From the NCBI GenBank assembly GCA_030447685.1, contig JAUJOK010000040.1, positions 1 to 47,140 on the forward strand: a stretch of DNA of 47,140 bases. The letters run 5' to 3'. The position numbers and the translations under genes are program-made. The DNA comes from Armatimonadaceae bacterium. Lineage in GTDB: Bacteria; Armatimonadota; Armatimonadia; Armatimonadales; Armatimonadaceae. Numbering within the stretch: position 1 is the stretch's first letter; the number at the start of each line of letters is the position of its first letter. The notes under the pieces are model-generated. The model was given only the letters and a program-made list of their open reading frames with translations, was not told the DNA's origin and ran no database searches. Shown here one piece after another: positions 26,463-34,177 of this stretch.

Positions 26463-28220
26463 TTAATCGTGACGACGCGCCCCTGCCCAGTGATTCACAT
26501 AAAAGCGTCCGCTCAGCGAATCGACGCGGACGCCGCGCCCGGAAGAGGCGTGAACGAATCGGCCTTCGCCGATATAGATGCCGACGTGCGAAACACCGCG
26601 CTTGTACGTGTTCTTGAAGAAGACCAGATCACCCGCCTGAAGCTTGGACTTCGAAACCGCCTTGCCGCGACGATACTGCTGCGCGGCAGTGCGGGGAAGG
26701 GGAGCGCCCGCCTTCTGGAAAAGGTACGAGGTGAAGCCGGAGCAGTCGAACGCGCCCCGGCCCCGCGCGCCGAAGCGGTAGGGCGTGCCGCGATAACCCA
26801 GGGCAGTGCGCACGATGCGGTCGCCGCGCGCCAGCAGGCGGCTGGGCACGGGCGTCTGGTCCGGCGGCAGCATCGGGATGTTGCCGTTTTCATCGGCGGC
26901 AGCGGCGGCCTCCTGAGCGACACGGGCGACTTTCTCCGATAAAGTCATTGCCCGAGCGGCCTCGGCGGCGACACGCGCTGCCCGGCGGATGCCGGGGGTG
27001 CGAACAAACCGCATTCGGGGAAGCGGAGCGGTCCGTACCGGAACCCTGGGAGCCACGGGGCGCGCAGCGGGAACCTCGTCGGCTGGTGCCGGAACGTGGG
27101 CGGCGGCCACCTGTGGCGCGGGCTTTGCCGCGCGGGGAGCAGCCGTTGCCGCAGGCCGAGAAATAACGATCCGGCGGCTGACGGGAGGCGGCGCAGGCGC
27201 TGCTTCCACGACACGCGGTTTTTCCGGGGCAACCCTGGCGATCTTTGCCGCTTTGGCGGGAACGAGAACCCGAACCACGATGTCGGAATCGTTATCCCTT
27301 ATCGGGGCGGCGGTCAGCGTATTCACGCCTGGCTTGCGAACGGCGGTAGCTGCTGCCACGGGGTTTCGGGTCGCTGCCGGTCTCGTTTTTGCGACCAGGG
27401 GTTTTTGGGCCGCTTTAACGGGCGCAGCCTTTTTGGCGATCTGCACCTTCTTGACCGGCGCTGCTTTTGTTTTGGCGATAAGGGCTTTCCGCGCCGCCAG
27501 CTTCTTCGCCTCCGCCTGTTTGGCCGCAATCAGCCTTGCTTTCCGGGTGGCTCCCTGTTTGGCGGCAAGTTCCGCTTTGGCCGCTTTGGCCGCTTTGTCC
27601 GCGTTGGACGCCGCAAGCTTTTTGCGGAAAGCCGCGGCTTTGGCCGCCGCGATCTTGGCTGCCTTCGCTTGCGCCAGCTTGGCTTTAGCGGCTTTCGCTT
27701 GGGCCAGCTTCGCCTTTGCCGCCTTGGCTTTCGCCAGTCGGGCCTGCTTTGCCTTAGCCGCTTTGGCCGCTTTGGCTGCCTGCGCCGCTTTTCGAAGGTC
27801 CGAGTTTCTCTTGTGGCGTGCTCTTTTGCTTACCTGGAGCAGGTCGGAGCGCACCCAGCCTTCGGTGCCGGATTCGAGGCGGACTTTGCGCCATCCGCCG
27901 GAGCGGCCAATGACACGCGAAAGGCGGCCTTCATCCAGAAGACCGAGACGGCGATGCTCTTCGTCGGGGCCGGCGCGCAAAACTGCCGTCTCCACGCGGA
28001 TGTGGGCCGGGCGAAGCACCTTTTTTCGGGCAGGCGGTTTTGCATTGGCTAAGGGGGCAAGCAGAGCTGCTGCGAAGGAGGCCGCCGTGGCGGTGGCGAT
28101 GAGGCTGCGGAGACGCGAAACCTGCGGGATACGCAGAATCGGCAAAACATCACTTCCTTTCAAGGCACGCGGCCTTTTCGTGTTTGTCTGCGTACGCGGC
28201 GAAATGGATGTTATACCCAT
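26463..28220 (-). CDS. Exported SH3-domain / NlpC-P60 peptidoglycan hydrolase with long Ala-Lys-rich linker
   Basis: A protein of up to 585 residues. A signal-like segment (LRSLIATATAASFAAALLAP) is followed by a bacterial SH3 domain (about 75-130: ETAVLRAGPDEEHRRLGLLD, GWRKVRLESGTEGWVRSDLL), a long Ala/Lys-rich region (about 140-260, AKAAKAK-type repeats), a Pro/Ala-rich region, and a C-terminal NlpC/P60 domain (about 465-585) with Cys in AFDCSGFTSYL and His in SHVGIYIGEGRFVHASS. It should cleave peptide stems of peptidoglycan. The start is uncertain: ATG 28220 follows AAAGG, but a TTG at 28145 with AAGGAAG would give a more normal signal peptide. Confidence 0.9.
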   Translation of the reverse strand: MGITSISPRTQTNTKRPRALKGSDVLPILRIPQVSRLRSLIATATAASFAAALLAPLANAKPPARKKVLRPAHIRVETAVLRAGPDEEHRRLGLLDEGRLSRVIGRSGGWRKVRLESGTEGWVRSDLLQVSKRARHKRNSDLRKAAQAAKAAKAAKAKQARLAKAKAAKAKLAQAKAAKAKLAQAKAAKIAAAKAAAFRKKLAASNADKAAKAAKAELAAKQGATRKARLIAAKQAEAKKLAARKALIAKTKAAPVKKVQIAKKAAPVKAAQKPLVAKTRPAATRNPVAAATAVRKPGVNTLTAAPIRDNDSDIVVRVLVPAKAAKIARVAPEKPRVVEAAPAPPPVSRRIVISRPAATAAPRAAKPAPQVAAAHVPAPADEVPAARPVAPRVPVRTAPLPRMRFVRTPGIRRAARVAAEAARAMTLSEKVARVAQEAAAAADENGNIPMLPPDQTPVPSRLLARGDRIVRTALGYRGTPYRFGARGRGAFDCSGFTSYLFQKAGAPLPRTAAQQYRRGKAVSKSKLQAGDLVFFKNTYKRGVSHVGIYIGEGRFVHASSGRGVRVDSLSGRFYVNHWAGARRHD

Positions 28221-28241
28221 CTATTTAGACCTTTACGCATA

Positions 28242-28302
28242 GCCGCCGACGATTTAATCAGCGGTGGACACTGAGGCGTTCGGAGAGGAGACGCCGCCGA
28301 CG
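28242..28302 (-). promoter_or_regulatory. Leader of the NlpC/P60 gene with two mutually exclusive hairpins
   Basis: On the minus strand, CGTCGGCGGC occurs twice (28302-28293 and 28251-28242), and between them lies CCGCTGA (28264-28258), which can pair with TCGGCGG of either copy. The downstream hairpin ends about 12 nt before the AAAGG of the 28220 start. The layout is riboswitch- or attenuator-like; I see no match to the ydaO (c-di-AMP) consensus often found before such genes. Confidence 0.4.
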
Positions 28303-28305
28303 GGT

Positions 28306-28334
28306 AGTTTAGCCGGGATTCAAAGGTTTGTCAA
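28306..28334 (-). promoter_or_regulatory. Sigma-70-type promoter of the NlpC/P60 gene
   Basis: On the minus strand TTGACA (28334-28329), a 17-bp spacer, and TAAACT (28311-28306). The predicted start near 28299 gives a leader of about 80 nt to ATG 28220 or 155 nt to TTG 28145. Confidence 0.75.
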
Positions 28335-28464
28335 GCCCGAATAGCCTCTTTACTCATCTTCGGCGTGACGGCTGTCCCTCCTCAGCGCAAACTTTGCACA
28401 GGTTTTCATCCTGCCGAGAACGCGAAAACCGGTAACGAACCGGGGCAGACGGGCAGGAAGTGAT

Positions 28465-28493
28465 TTGACAGACCCGGACTCTGCGGGTAGAAT
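28465..28493 (+). promoter_or_regulatory. Consensus sigma-70-type promoter upstream of the pseudopilin gene
   Basis: TTGACA (28465-28470), a 17-bp spacer, and TAGAAT (28488-28493). The predicted transcription start (about 28499-28501) falls on the first base of a terminator hairpin. Confidence 0.8.
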
Positions 28494-28500
28494 ATCGGCG

Positions 28501-28537
28501 GCGCGGCAGCCCAAATAAGGGGCCGCGCTTTTTCTTT
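28501..28537 (+). terminator. Intrinsic terminator or attenuator immediately after the promoter
   Basis: Stem GCGCGGC-AG-CCC / GGG-GCCGCGC with loop AAATAA (28501-28528), followed by TTTTTCTTT (28529-28537). No plus-strand gene lies upstream that it could serve, so it would act on transcripts from the promoter at 28465, giving an RNA of about 35-40 nt unless read through toward the pseudopilin gene. Confidence 0.8.
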
Positions 28538-28707
28538 GCCTCTGTTCGAGCGTCAGCGGGGACGAACGATTGCAGCCTCGGAATACGGGGCGAAAGCAGT
28601 GTCTCTTTGCGTGCTTCCCGGGATTCTTAATCTTGTCTTAACATTGGGGCGGTAAGATCTTCACAGGTAGCCCGGTCTCTTCTTACAGGTTACAGGAGAA
28701 CTAAGTT

Positions 28708-29604
28708 ATGAACAACCGCATGAATCGGTCGGCCTTTACGTTGATTGAGCTTCTCGTCGTTATTGCTATCATTGCCATCCTGGCGGCTATTCTTTTCCCC
28801 GTTTTCGCCCAGGCCCGTGAGAAAGCGCGACAAACCGCCTGCCTTTCCAACGTGAAGCAGATCGGCACGGCGATGATGATGTATGTGCAGGACTATGATG
28901 AGACGTGGCCGCGCGGTCAATACAGTGTCGCTCCGGGCACAGTTCCCGGCGCACCGCCCACCAGCAACACGGGAACTGGCTTCGCTTCCAACTCCTCCGG
29001 CGAGATCACCGGGGGAGGGCAGCTCATGAACCACTTCAAGTGGTACGGGTGGCTGTATCCGTACACGAAAAACATTCAGATCTTTAACTGTCCGAGCCGC
29101 ACGCCCAACAAGACGACCTGGGAAAAAGGCGGGCAGATCACCAACGCTTATGCCATGAATCTCTCCGTCATCGGTACGGCGTCCGGGCCGTTCAATAATC
29201 CCTCCTTCCAGGGTGGCTCGCTGGCAGGGGTTACACGGCCCGCCGACCAGATGGTGTTTCTGGAGCTTTTCCGCTCGACACTGCCGGGCATCATCGATAC
29301 ACGAGCCAGTGTGATCTGGCCGCTGGCCCATCGGGAAACCTGGAACACATTGCTGACCCAGGGGAACGCGGCGCAGGGCATTCGGCCTCAGGACACGGCT
29401 CCGCACAGCGAGGGCATGAATATCGCCTACGCGGACGGTCATGCGAAATGGATGAAGAATTCAAGCTTTATTTCGCAGTGCCCGCCTTCTTCCGCATACA
29501 CCGCCCCCCCCAGGAATGTAGACCGCACGTCGGGAACGCCGACCATGTCGGGAACGCCCACCTGGACCGGAGAATGGCCGCTCTGGGGGCTGAACGCTCG
29601 CTAA
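28708..29604 (+). CDS. DUF1559-type pseudopilin (H-X9-DG protein)
   Basis: A 298-residue protein starting with a short charged leader and [20 protein letters not shown], the prepilin cleavage/methylation signature. It continues [20 protein letters not shown] and [12 protein letters not shown], a pattern I associate strongly with Armatimonadota, and ends with [17 protein letters not shown], the H-X9-DG motif. A disulfide-capable FNCPS lies mid-protein. Members are surface or secretion-apparatus pseudopilins. The ATG at 28708 follows AGGAGAAC. The gene is a single unit between the promoter at 28465 and the terminator at 29635. Confidence 0.95.
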   Translation: MNNRMNRSAFTLIELLVVIAIIAILAAILFPVFAQAREKARQTACLSNVKQIGTAMMMYVQDYDETWPRGQYSVAPGTVPGAPPTSNTGTGFASNSSGEITGGGQLMNHFKWYGWLYPYTKNIQIFNCPSRTPNKTTWEKGGQITNAYAMNLSVIGTASGPFNNPSFQGGSLAGVTRPADQMVFLELFRSTLPGIIDTRASVIWPLAHRETWNTLLTQGNAAQGIRPQDTAPHSEGMNIAYADGHAKWMKNSSFISQCPPSSAYTAPPRNVDRTSGTPTMSGTPTWTGEWPLWGLNAR

Positions 29605-29634
29605 CGAAGGTTATAGAGTTTACGAAGCGGAGAT

Positions 29635-29668
29635 ACAGGGGCGCTTGCTGAAGGGTAAGCGCCCCTGT
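29635..29668 (+). terminator. Intrinsic terminator after the pseudopilin gene
   Basis: Perfect 12-bp stem ACAGGGGCGCTT (29635-29646) / AAGCGCCCCTGT (29657-29668), 10-nt loop, then TCTTGCTT. Confidence 0.88.
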
Positions 29669-29747
29669 TCTTGCTTCGGAAGGGGTGGGGCACTGCGGCG
29701 GCGAATTTAGATTTCACCTGAACGTTGACAGGGCGAAAGGGAAAAAA

Positions 29748-30119
29748 TTGACACTGCGTGATGTGCCGCTGCGCTCCGCGCCGGTGGCGAATCCGGGAAC
29801 GGCGCTGGATGAGGCGCTGCGGCTGATGGAGGGCGATCCGCTGAAAACCGTCGTTCTTGTCGATGACGGCATGTTTATGGGGTTCTTCGATCAGGAGGCC
29901 GTTGAGTCCGGGGGCATTCCACGCGATACAGATTCGGCGCTTCTGACGGTTGGGCCGTATGCCCGTCGGCCCCCGGCGATAGTGGACTGGAATAGAACGG
30001 TGGAGGATGCGCTCGCCGAAATGGAGCGCGAAAGACAGGACGTTCTGCCGGTGGTTCAGAACATCCGGTATGTGGGCGTCGTCACTCGCGAAGACCTGGC
30101 GAACCTTACCGCTGGTTAA
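29748..30119 (+). CDS. Tandem CBS-domain protein
   Basis: A 123-residue protein made of two CBS motifs (TALDEALRLMEGDPLKTVVL...GFFDQEAV and TVEDALAEMERERQDVLPVV...YVGVVTREDL). CBS pairs bind adenosyl nucleotides and regulate partner proteins; free-standing pairs like this have no assigned partner. I take a TTG at 29748 as start because AAGGG lies 6 nt ahead and the protein then begins MTLRDVPLRSAPV, as in relatives; the upstream in-frame GTG at 29685 adds non-family sequence. It converges on dxs with a 4-nt stop overlap. Confidence 0.8.
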   Translation: MTLRDVPLRSAPVANPGTALDEALRLMEGDPLKTVVLVDDGMFMGFFDQEAVESGGIPRDTDSALLTVGPYARRPPAIVDWNRTVEDALAEMERERQDVLPVVQNIRYVGVVTREDLANLTAG

Positions 30120-32026
30120 CGGCCTGCCGGGGTTTTCTCCGTGGTCAGGTTCCGGTGGAGCAGGCTGCCTGCGGCGGTGATGACCCCCTCGGTATCCATG
30201 CCGCACAGATCGCGCAGTATCGGAATGGAGCCATGCTCGACAAAGTGATCGGGCAGGCCCAGTGACTTCACCGCCACGCCCCCCAGACCCTGCTCGTGCA
30301 GGCATTCCAGCACCGCCGAGCCGAACCCGCCGCGCAGCCCGCCGTCTTCCAGCGTTATCAGGCGGCCCGTACGGCGCGCGACTTCGGTGATTGTCTCGAC
30401 ATCCAGCGGTTTCGCCCAGCGCGCGCTCACCACCTCCGCCCCGATTCCGTCCCGATCCCGCAGAAGCCGGGCAGCATCCAGAGCGACGCCGACGATGGGG
30501 CCGAAGGCGATGATGCCGACATCATTGCCGCGCATCAGCGTCTCTGCCCGGCCCGGCTCGATGGGCGCAGGCTGCTCGGAAAGAACGTCCCCGGTGCCGC
30601 GCGGGTAGCGCAGCGCGACCGGACCTATCTTGTAGCTCAGCGCGAAGCGCACCATCTCGCGCATCTCAATCGTGTCCTTCGGAGAAAGCAGGAGCATATT
30701 GGGGATGCAGCGCAAATAGGCGATGTCCAGCGCCCCGTGATGGGTAGCGCCGTCGTCGCCGACCAGGCCCGCGCGGTCCAGGCAGAAGACGACCGGAAGG
30801 TTTTGCAGCGCGACATCATGGACGATCTGATCGAAGGCGCGCTGTAAGAAGGTCGAGTAGATCGCGCAGACCGGGGTGAAGCCGTCCGCCGCCAGCCCCG
30901 CCGCGAACGTCACGGCGTGCTGCTCGGCGATACCAACATCGAAATAACGGTTCGGGAACTTATCGGCGAACTTCGCCAGACCCGTGCCGTCCGGCATGGC
31001 GGCGGTGATGGCGACCACCTTGGGGTCTTCCGCCGCAAGTTCGTTCAGTGTCTCCACAAACGCCTGCGTGTAGGTGACGCCGCCCGCCTTTTTCTCCATC
31101 TTGCCGTCTTCGACCGTGAACGGGGTGACGGCATGGAAGACGCGCGAATCCTGCTCGGCGATCTCGTAGCCCTTGCCCTTGGTGGTCAGGACATGCAGCA
31201 GCACCGGGCCTTTAATGTGGCGGACATGCTCGAAGACATCGACCAGGAAATCGGTGTCGTGGCCGTCAATCGGGCCGATATACTGGAAACCCATCTCCTC
31301 GAACAGCACGCCGGTATTGGCGGGCGCGGCAAAGTGGGTGGCGGCGTGCTTGGCCCCGGAGGCGATGTCGTACAGCAGGCCCGTGCCCTTGAGCGAGCGC
31401 TTGACCCGCCGCTCAACCCGCTGGTACAGGGGCTGAAGGCGCAGCTTCGCGAGATAGGTGGAGATGGCCCCGACGTTCTCAGCGATACTCATCGTGTTGT
31501 CGTTCAAGACAACGGTGATGTCGGTTCCCAGTGACGCCGCGTTCAGCATCGCCTCCAGCGCCATGCCGCCAGTCAGCGCGCCGTCCCCGATCACGGCGGC
31601 TACCTTCTCATTGCTGCCGCGCAGATCGCGTGCTTTGGCGAAACCCAGCGCGGCGGAAAGCGACGTGGAGGCGTGGCCCGCGCCCCAGGTATCGTAGGGA
31701 GATTCGTCGCGGCGCAGAAAGCCGGAGATACCGCCGTACTGCTTTATGGTGGGCAGCTGCTTCCAGCGGCCCGTCAGCATCTTGTGGGGGTAGCACTGGT
31801 GGCCGACATCCCAGATCACTTTATCGCGGGGAATGTCGAAGACTTTGTACAGCGCCAGGGTAAGCTCGATAACGCCTAAATTCGGAGCAAAGTGCCCGCC
31901 GACGCGGGAAATCGTCTGGATCAGGCCGCGCCGCAGCTCCTCAGCCAGCGCTTGCAGCCCCTCACTGTCCAGGTCTTTTAATGCTTCCGGCCCGGTCAGC
32001 CCATCCAGAATCGGATAACTCTCCAT
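30116..32026 (-). CDS. dxs: 1-deoxy-D-xylulose-5-phosphate synthase
   Basis: A 636-residue thiamine-diphosphate enzyme condensing pyruvate and glyceraldehyde-3-phosphate, the first step of the MEP isoprenoid pathway. It aligns along the full usual length (about 620-640 aa). The TPP-binding GDGALTGGMALEAMLNAA...NDN is near residue 150-180, GHASTSLSAALG near 118, the transketolase central domain has EQHAVTFAAGLAADG and THHGALDIAYLRCIPNM, and the C-terminal domain carries LITLEDGGLRGGFGSAV. The ATG at 32026 follows GGGAGGGCGGTAA. Its promoter is at 32085-32057. It is a single-gene unit that converges on the CBS gene. Confidence 0.97.
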   Translation of the reverse strand: MESYPILDGLTGPEALKDLDSEGLQALAEELRRGLIQTISRVGGHFAPNLGVIELTLALYKVFDIPRDKVIWDVGHQCYPHKMLTGRWKQLPTIKQYGGISGFLRRDESPYDTWGAGHASTSLSAALGFAKARDLRGSNEKVAAVIGDGALTGGMALEAMLNAASLGTDITVVLNDNTMSIAENVGAISTYLAKLRLQPLYQRVERRVKRSLKGTGLLYDIASGAKHAATHFAAPANTGVLFEEMGFQYIGPIDGHDTDFLVDVFEHVRHIKGPVLLHVLTTKGKGYEIAEQDSRVFHAVTPFTVEDGKMEKKAGGVTYTQAFVETLNELAAEDPKVVAITAAMPDGTGLAKFADKFPNRYFDVGIAEQHAVTFAAGLAADGFTPVCAIYSTFLQRAFDQIVHDVALQNLPVVFCLDRAGLVGDDGATHHGALDIAYLRCIPNMLLLSPKDTIEMREMVRFALSYKIGPVALRYPRGTGDVLSEQPAPIEPGRAETLMRGNDVGIIAFGPIVGVALDAARLLRDRDGIGAEVVSARWAKPLDVETITEVARRTGRLITLEDGGLRGGFGSAVLECLHEQGLGGVAVKSLGLPDHFVEHGSIPILRDLCGMDTEGVITAAGSLLHRNLTTEKTPAGR

Positions 32027-32056
32027 TTACCGCCCTCCCTACGCTATAACGTCAAA

Positions 32057-32085
32057 ATTCTACCATCCGCTCCCGGCGAAGTCAA
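32057..32085 (-). promoter_or_regulatory. Sigma-70-type promoter of dxs
   Basis: On the minus strand TTGACT (32085-32080), a 17-bp spacer, and TAGAAT (32062-32057), 31 nt upstream of the dxs ATG at 32026. Confidence 0.8.
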
Positions 32086-32110
32086 TGGATTTTGCCCTGT
32101 CTGAAAAAAT

Positions 32111-32127
32111 ACTTTGCCGGGCAAAGT
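32111..32127. promoter_or_regulatory. Perfect 17-bp palindrome, possible operator
   Basis: ACTTTGCC-G-GGCAAAGT between the divergent dxs and antitoxin-like genes. It lies 26 bp upstream of the dxs -35 box and about 70 nt upstream of the ATG at 32199, ahead of a TACAAT. It fits a regulator dimer site, perhaps autoregulation by the ribbon-helix-helix protein; this is inferred from position only. Confidence 0.5.
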
Positions 32128-32198
32128 AAAGCTTGCCTACATCTTAAGGTGAAGTCACAGGGACGGGGGAGGGTACAATCAGCGTGGAGGAGAGACTC

Positions 32199-32474
32199 AT
32201 GACCATCACCCTGAACCTGCCGGAAAGCACGGAAAAGGCATTGCAGGAACTGGCGGCGCGGCGAGGGCAGGACACCGCCGCCTTTATCCTCTCGCTCGTG
32301 GATGAAGCGATTTTGTTTGAAGACTTCGAACCCATTCCGCCCGACGATCCGCAGGAGCGTGCCGAGGCCATAGAAGGTATTCGGCGTGGTCTGGAGGCGA
32401 GCGCCGCAGGACAGGTGACGCCGATTGAGCAGGTGTTCGCCGATGTGAAGGCTCGGCATGGCATACCGGATTGA
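32199..32474 (+). CDS. Ribbon-helix-helix antitoxin-like protein
   Basis: A 91-residue protein with an N-terminal short strand and helices (MTITLNLPESTEKALQELAA) of the RHH/CopG type and a C-terminal tail AIEGIRRGLEASAAGQVTPI...FADVKARHG that resembles the toxin-binding tail of ParD/RelB-like antitoxins. The ATG at 32199 follows GGAGGAGA. It is 24 nt upstream of the zinc-finger/nuclease-like gene on the same strand, so the two are probably co-transcribed. No RelE/ParE toxin is seen. The family call is tentative. Confidence 0.6.
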   Translation: MTITLNLPESTEKALQELAARRGQDTAAFILSLVDEAILFEDFEPIPPDDPQERAEAIEGIRRGLEASAAGQVTPIEQVFADVKARHGIPD

Positions 32475-32498
32475 GCTTCGCGAAAGGGTGAGCAAGCC

Positions 32499-33310
32499 GT
32501 GAGTGAGGAACAGACACAACATTGTCCAATCTGCTTGATAAAAGTTTCCTCCAATTCTCGGTATCCGCGCTACGTATGCGCGGATTGTGTGCAGAAAGTG
32601 TGTGATGAAAACAACAGGCCTCTCTGGAATTCTTCAATCAATCCTTCTCGGGCGGTTTCATTGCACGATACCAGGATACCGGTGAGGAGCGTGCCAGCCA
32701 TGTGTGCTTTATCAATGGTGTGAAGTGCTGGGCAGACGAAGCAAGATTTGGCGGCATCGTCATCCAGATAACAGACCCATCCCTTGATGAGAGGAAAACA
32801 GAAGCCCCCATATTTGAGGATGGCATTCTAAAGGCTGTCCAATTATGGTCGGATTATCGTAGGGCAAAGGATGCTCTACGGGAAGCAGGGCTTGTCCGCT
32901 CGTTCAAATCCGCAGAAAGCGATTTTTCTGAGTGGTTGGTAAAAACCATATTTACCGGTGAACTCCCTACCAGTCAATCTCAAGAGAGTTGGGATGTTAT
33001 TGCTGGAGACAAACGCATTCAAGTAAAAAGCGTTGCCAAAGCGGCGAGTAATCCCAACGGCTATATCGTACAAACAAAGGACAGGCAGAACACTGCGGCA
33101 GCGGGCGCAACACACTATGTGTTTGTCTTTTTCAATGCCTTAGCACCGGAGGCTTTATACCTTGTGCCAGAAGACTTTGTTCGAAACTTCAGCAAGAAGC
33201 AGATCAAGCAGTCTGACCTTAGCAAAACCACCTTCAAAGTCGAGATTGATTTTTCAGCCTTCAGCGTGAGTCCTGTACCAGACGGCGATACAGATCAGCG
33301 ACCCCTGTAG
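32499..33310 (+). pseudogene. Zinc-finger plus PD-(D/E)XK-type nuclease-like protein, one frameshift
   Basis: Two frames read as one 270-residue protein once a single base is added near 32628-32632 (CTGG). The GTG start at 32499 opens a zinc-knuckle pair (Cys9, Cys12, Cys27, Cys30: CPIC...CADC), followed after the repair by EFFNQSFSGGFIARYQDTGE and VCFINGVKCWADEARFGG. The C-terminal domain has SDFSEWLV (Glu145), SWDVIAGDKRIQVKS (Asp166, then Gln175-x-Lys177), the D...(E/Q)xK pattern of restriction-endonuclease-like folds, then YIVQTKD and HYVFVFFN. AT-rich relative to its neighbours. Probably DNA-directed, with role unknown. The tail overlaps the convergent acyltransferase by 50 nt. Confidence 0.65.
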
Positions 33311-34046
33311 TTATGCGGCGCTGGGGTGTGTCGGCGATTCTTGGGGCGGGGCGCTGATGGTTTCGATGGGCGGCGGTGGGTTCTTCATCGCGGCGCTGGG
33401 GCTTGCCCTGGGGGATGGGCTGATTCAGCATGGCGGCGAGGGTTTCGGTCAGGCGAGCGGTAGCCGTTTCTACCGCGCCGCGCTGCCCCTTCAAATCTGA
33501 GAAGTCAAGCGGTGGGCCAAAGGTGACGGACACGGGGACGCCCGCCCGGCGCGGGCGAAGATCGCCGTGGGGCCAGACCCGGTGCGTGTTCACCAGCGCC
33601 ACCGGCACCACCGGCACCCCGGCGCGCAGGGCGATCATCAGCGCGCCGGGATTGAGCGGCTGGAGCGTCCCATGGGGGTTGCCGCCGCCTTCCGGGAAGA
33701 TGACCACCGCCTCGCCCGCCTTGAGAAGCTCCTCCGCGCGGCGCAGAGCGGCCCGGTCGGCGGAATTACGCTTGACCGGGAACCCGTGCCACAAACGCAT
33801 CAGCGCGCCCAGGATCGGGATCGTGAAAAGCTCCTCTTTCGCCATGAACCAGGCGCTGCGCGGCAGCGCCACCGCCACGGCGGGCGGGTCGGCGTCAGAG
33901 ACATGATTGGGGCACAGCAACACGCCCCCCGTACGCGGCACATGCGCCGTCCCCTGCTTCTTAAATCCCCCCAACAACGCAAAAACAGCGCGCATGAACA
34001 GCTTCATCAACGGCCAGGTCAGATGATACAGCATCGAAAAAGTCAC
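33261..34046 (-). CDS. PlsC-like lysophospholipid acyltransferase
   Basis: A 261-residue protein with the 1-acyl-glycerol-3-phosphate acyltransferase pattern: catalytic HX4D (His48 to Asp53 in CPNHVSDADP), FPVKRNSADR (substrate-binding block 2), FPEGGGN (Glu119, block 3) and VPVVPVALVNT (block 4). An amphipathic or membrane-associating N-terminus is present. It adds an acyl chain to lysophosphatidate or a related lipid at the inner membrane. The last 45 residues are Arg/Pro/Gln-rich and outside the domain; they overlap the end of the nuclease-like gene on the other strand. Confidence 0.9.
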   Translation of the reverse strand: MTFSMLYHLTWPLMKLFMRAVFALLGGFKKQGTAHVPRTGGVLLCPNHVSDADPPAVAVALPRSAWFMAKEELFTIPILGALMRLWHGFPVKRNSADRAALRRAEELLKAGEAVVIFPEGGGNPHGTLQPLNPGALMIALRAGVPVVPVALVNTHRVWPHGDLRPRRAGVPVSVTFGPPLDFSDLKGQRGAVETATARLTETLAAMLNQPIPQGKPQRRDEEPTAAHRNHQRPAPRIADTPQRRITTGVADLYRRLVQDSR

Positions 34047-34142
34047 CTCACGCTGGCAGGATACGCCATGCCCGGCGGAGCGTCAAGACCCAAAAATCGT
34101 GGGACGCGCTCGATGACCCGGTAGGACCGGGCAGGAACGGAA

Positions 34143-34172
34143 AGGACAGGCTTTCTCGATGTGGGATATAAT
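34143..34172 (+). promoter_or_regulatory. Promoter placing transcription start at the Fur-family start codon
   Basis: AGGACA (34143-34148), 18-bp spacer, and TATAAT (34167-34172). The expected start at about 34178-34180 coincides with the ATG at 34178, so the mRNA would be leaderless; no Shine-Dalgarno is present. Confidence 0.55.
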
Positions 34173-34177
34173 GAGCC

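Larger units (their letters stand above)
28221..28707. other. Divergent regulatory region between NlpC/P60 and pseudopilin genes
   Basis: A 487-bp gap without a credible gene. It carries two divergent consensus promoters (28334-28306 minus, 28465-28493 plus), a structured minus-strand leader (28302-28242), an intrinsic terminator just after the plus-strand promoter (28501-28537), and a 170-nt stretch up to the pseudopilin ribosome-binding site (CAGGAGAACTAAGTT). A small hairpin CCGGT/ACCGG lies at 28429-28443. Confidence 0.7.

Noticed and set aside
26989..28242. A 417-codon plus-strand frame rich in Ala and Phe opposite the NlpC/P60 gene
   Set aside because: It mirrors the Ala-Lys repeats of the real gene; the FAALAALAA translation is a by-product of the repeat codons.
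28242..28302. A ydaO (c-di-AMP) riboswitch before the NlpC/P60 gene
   Set aside because: I could not find the conserved core sequences; only generic alternative pairing is supported.
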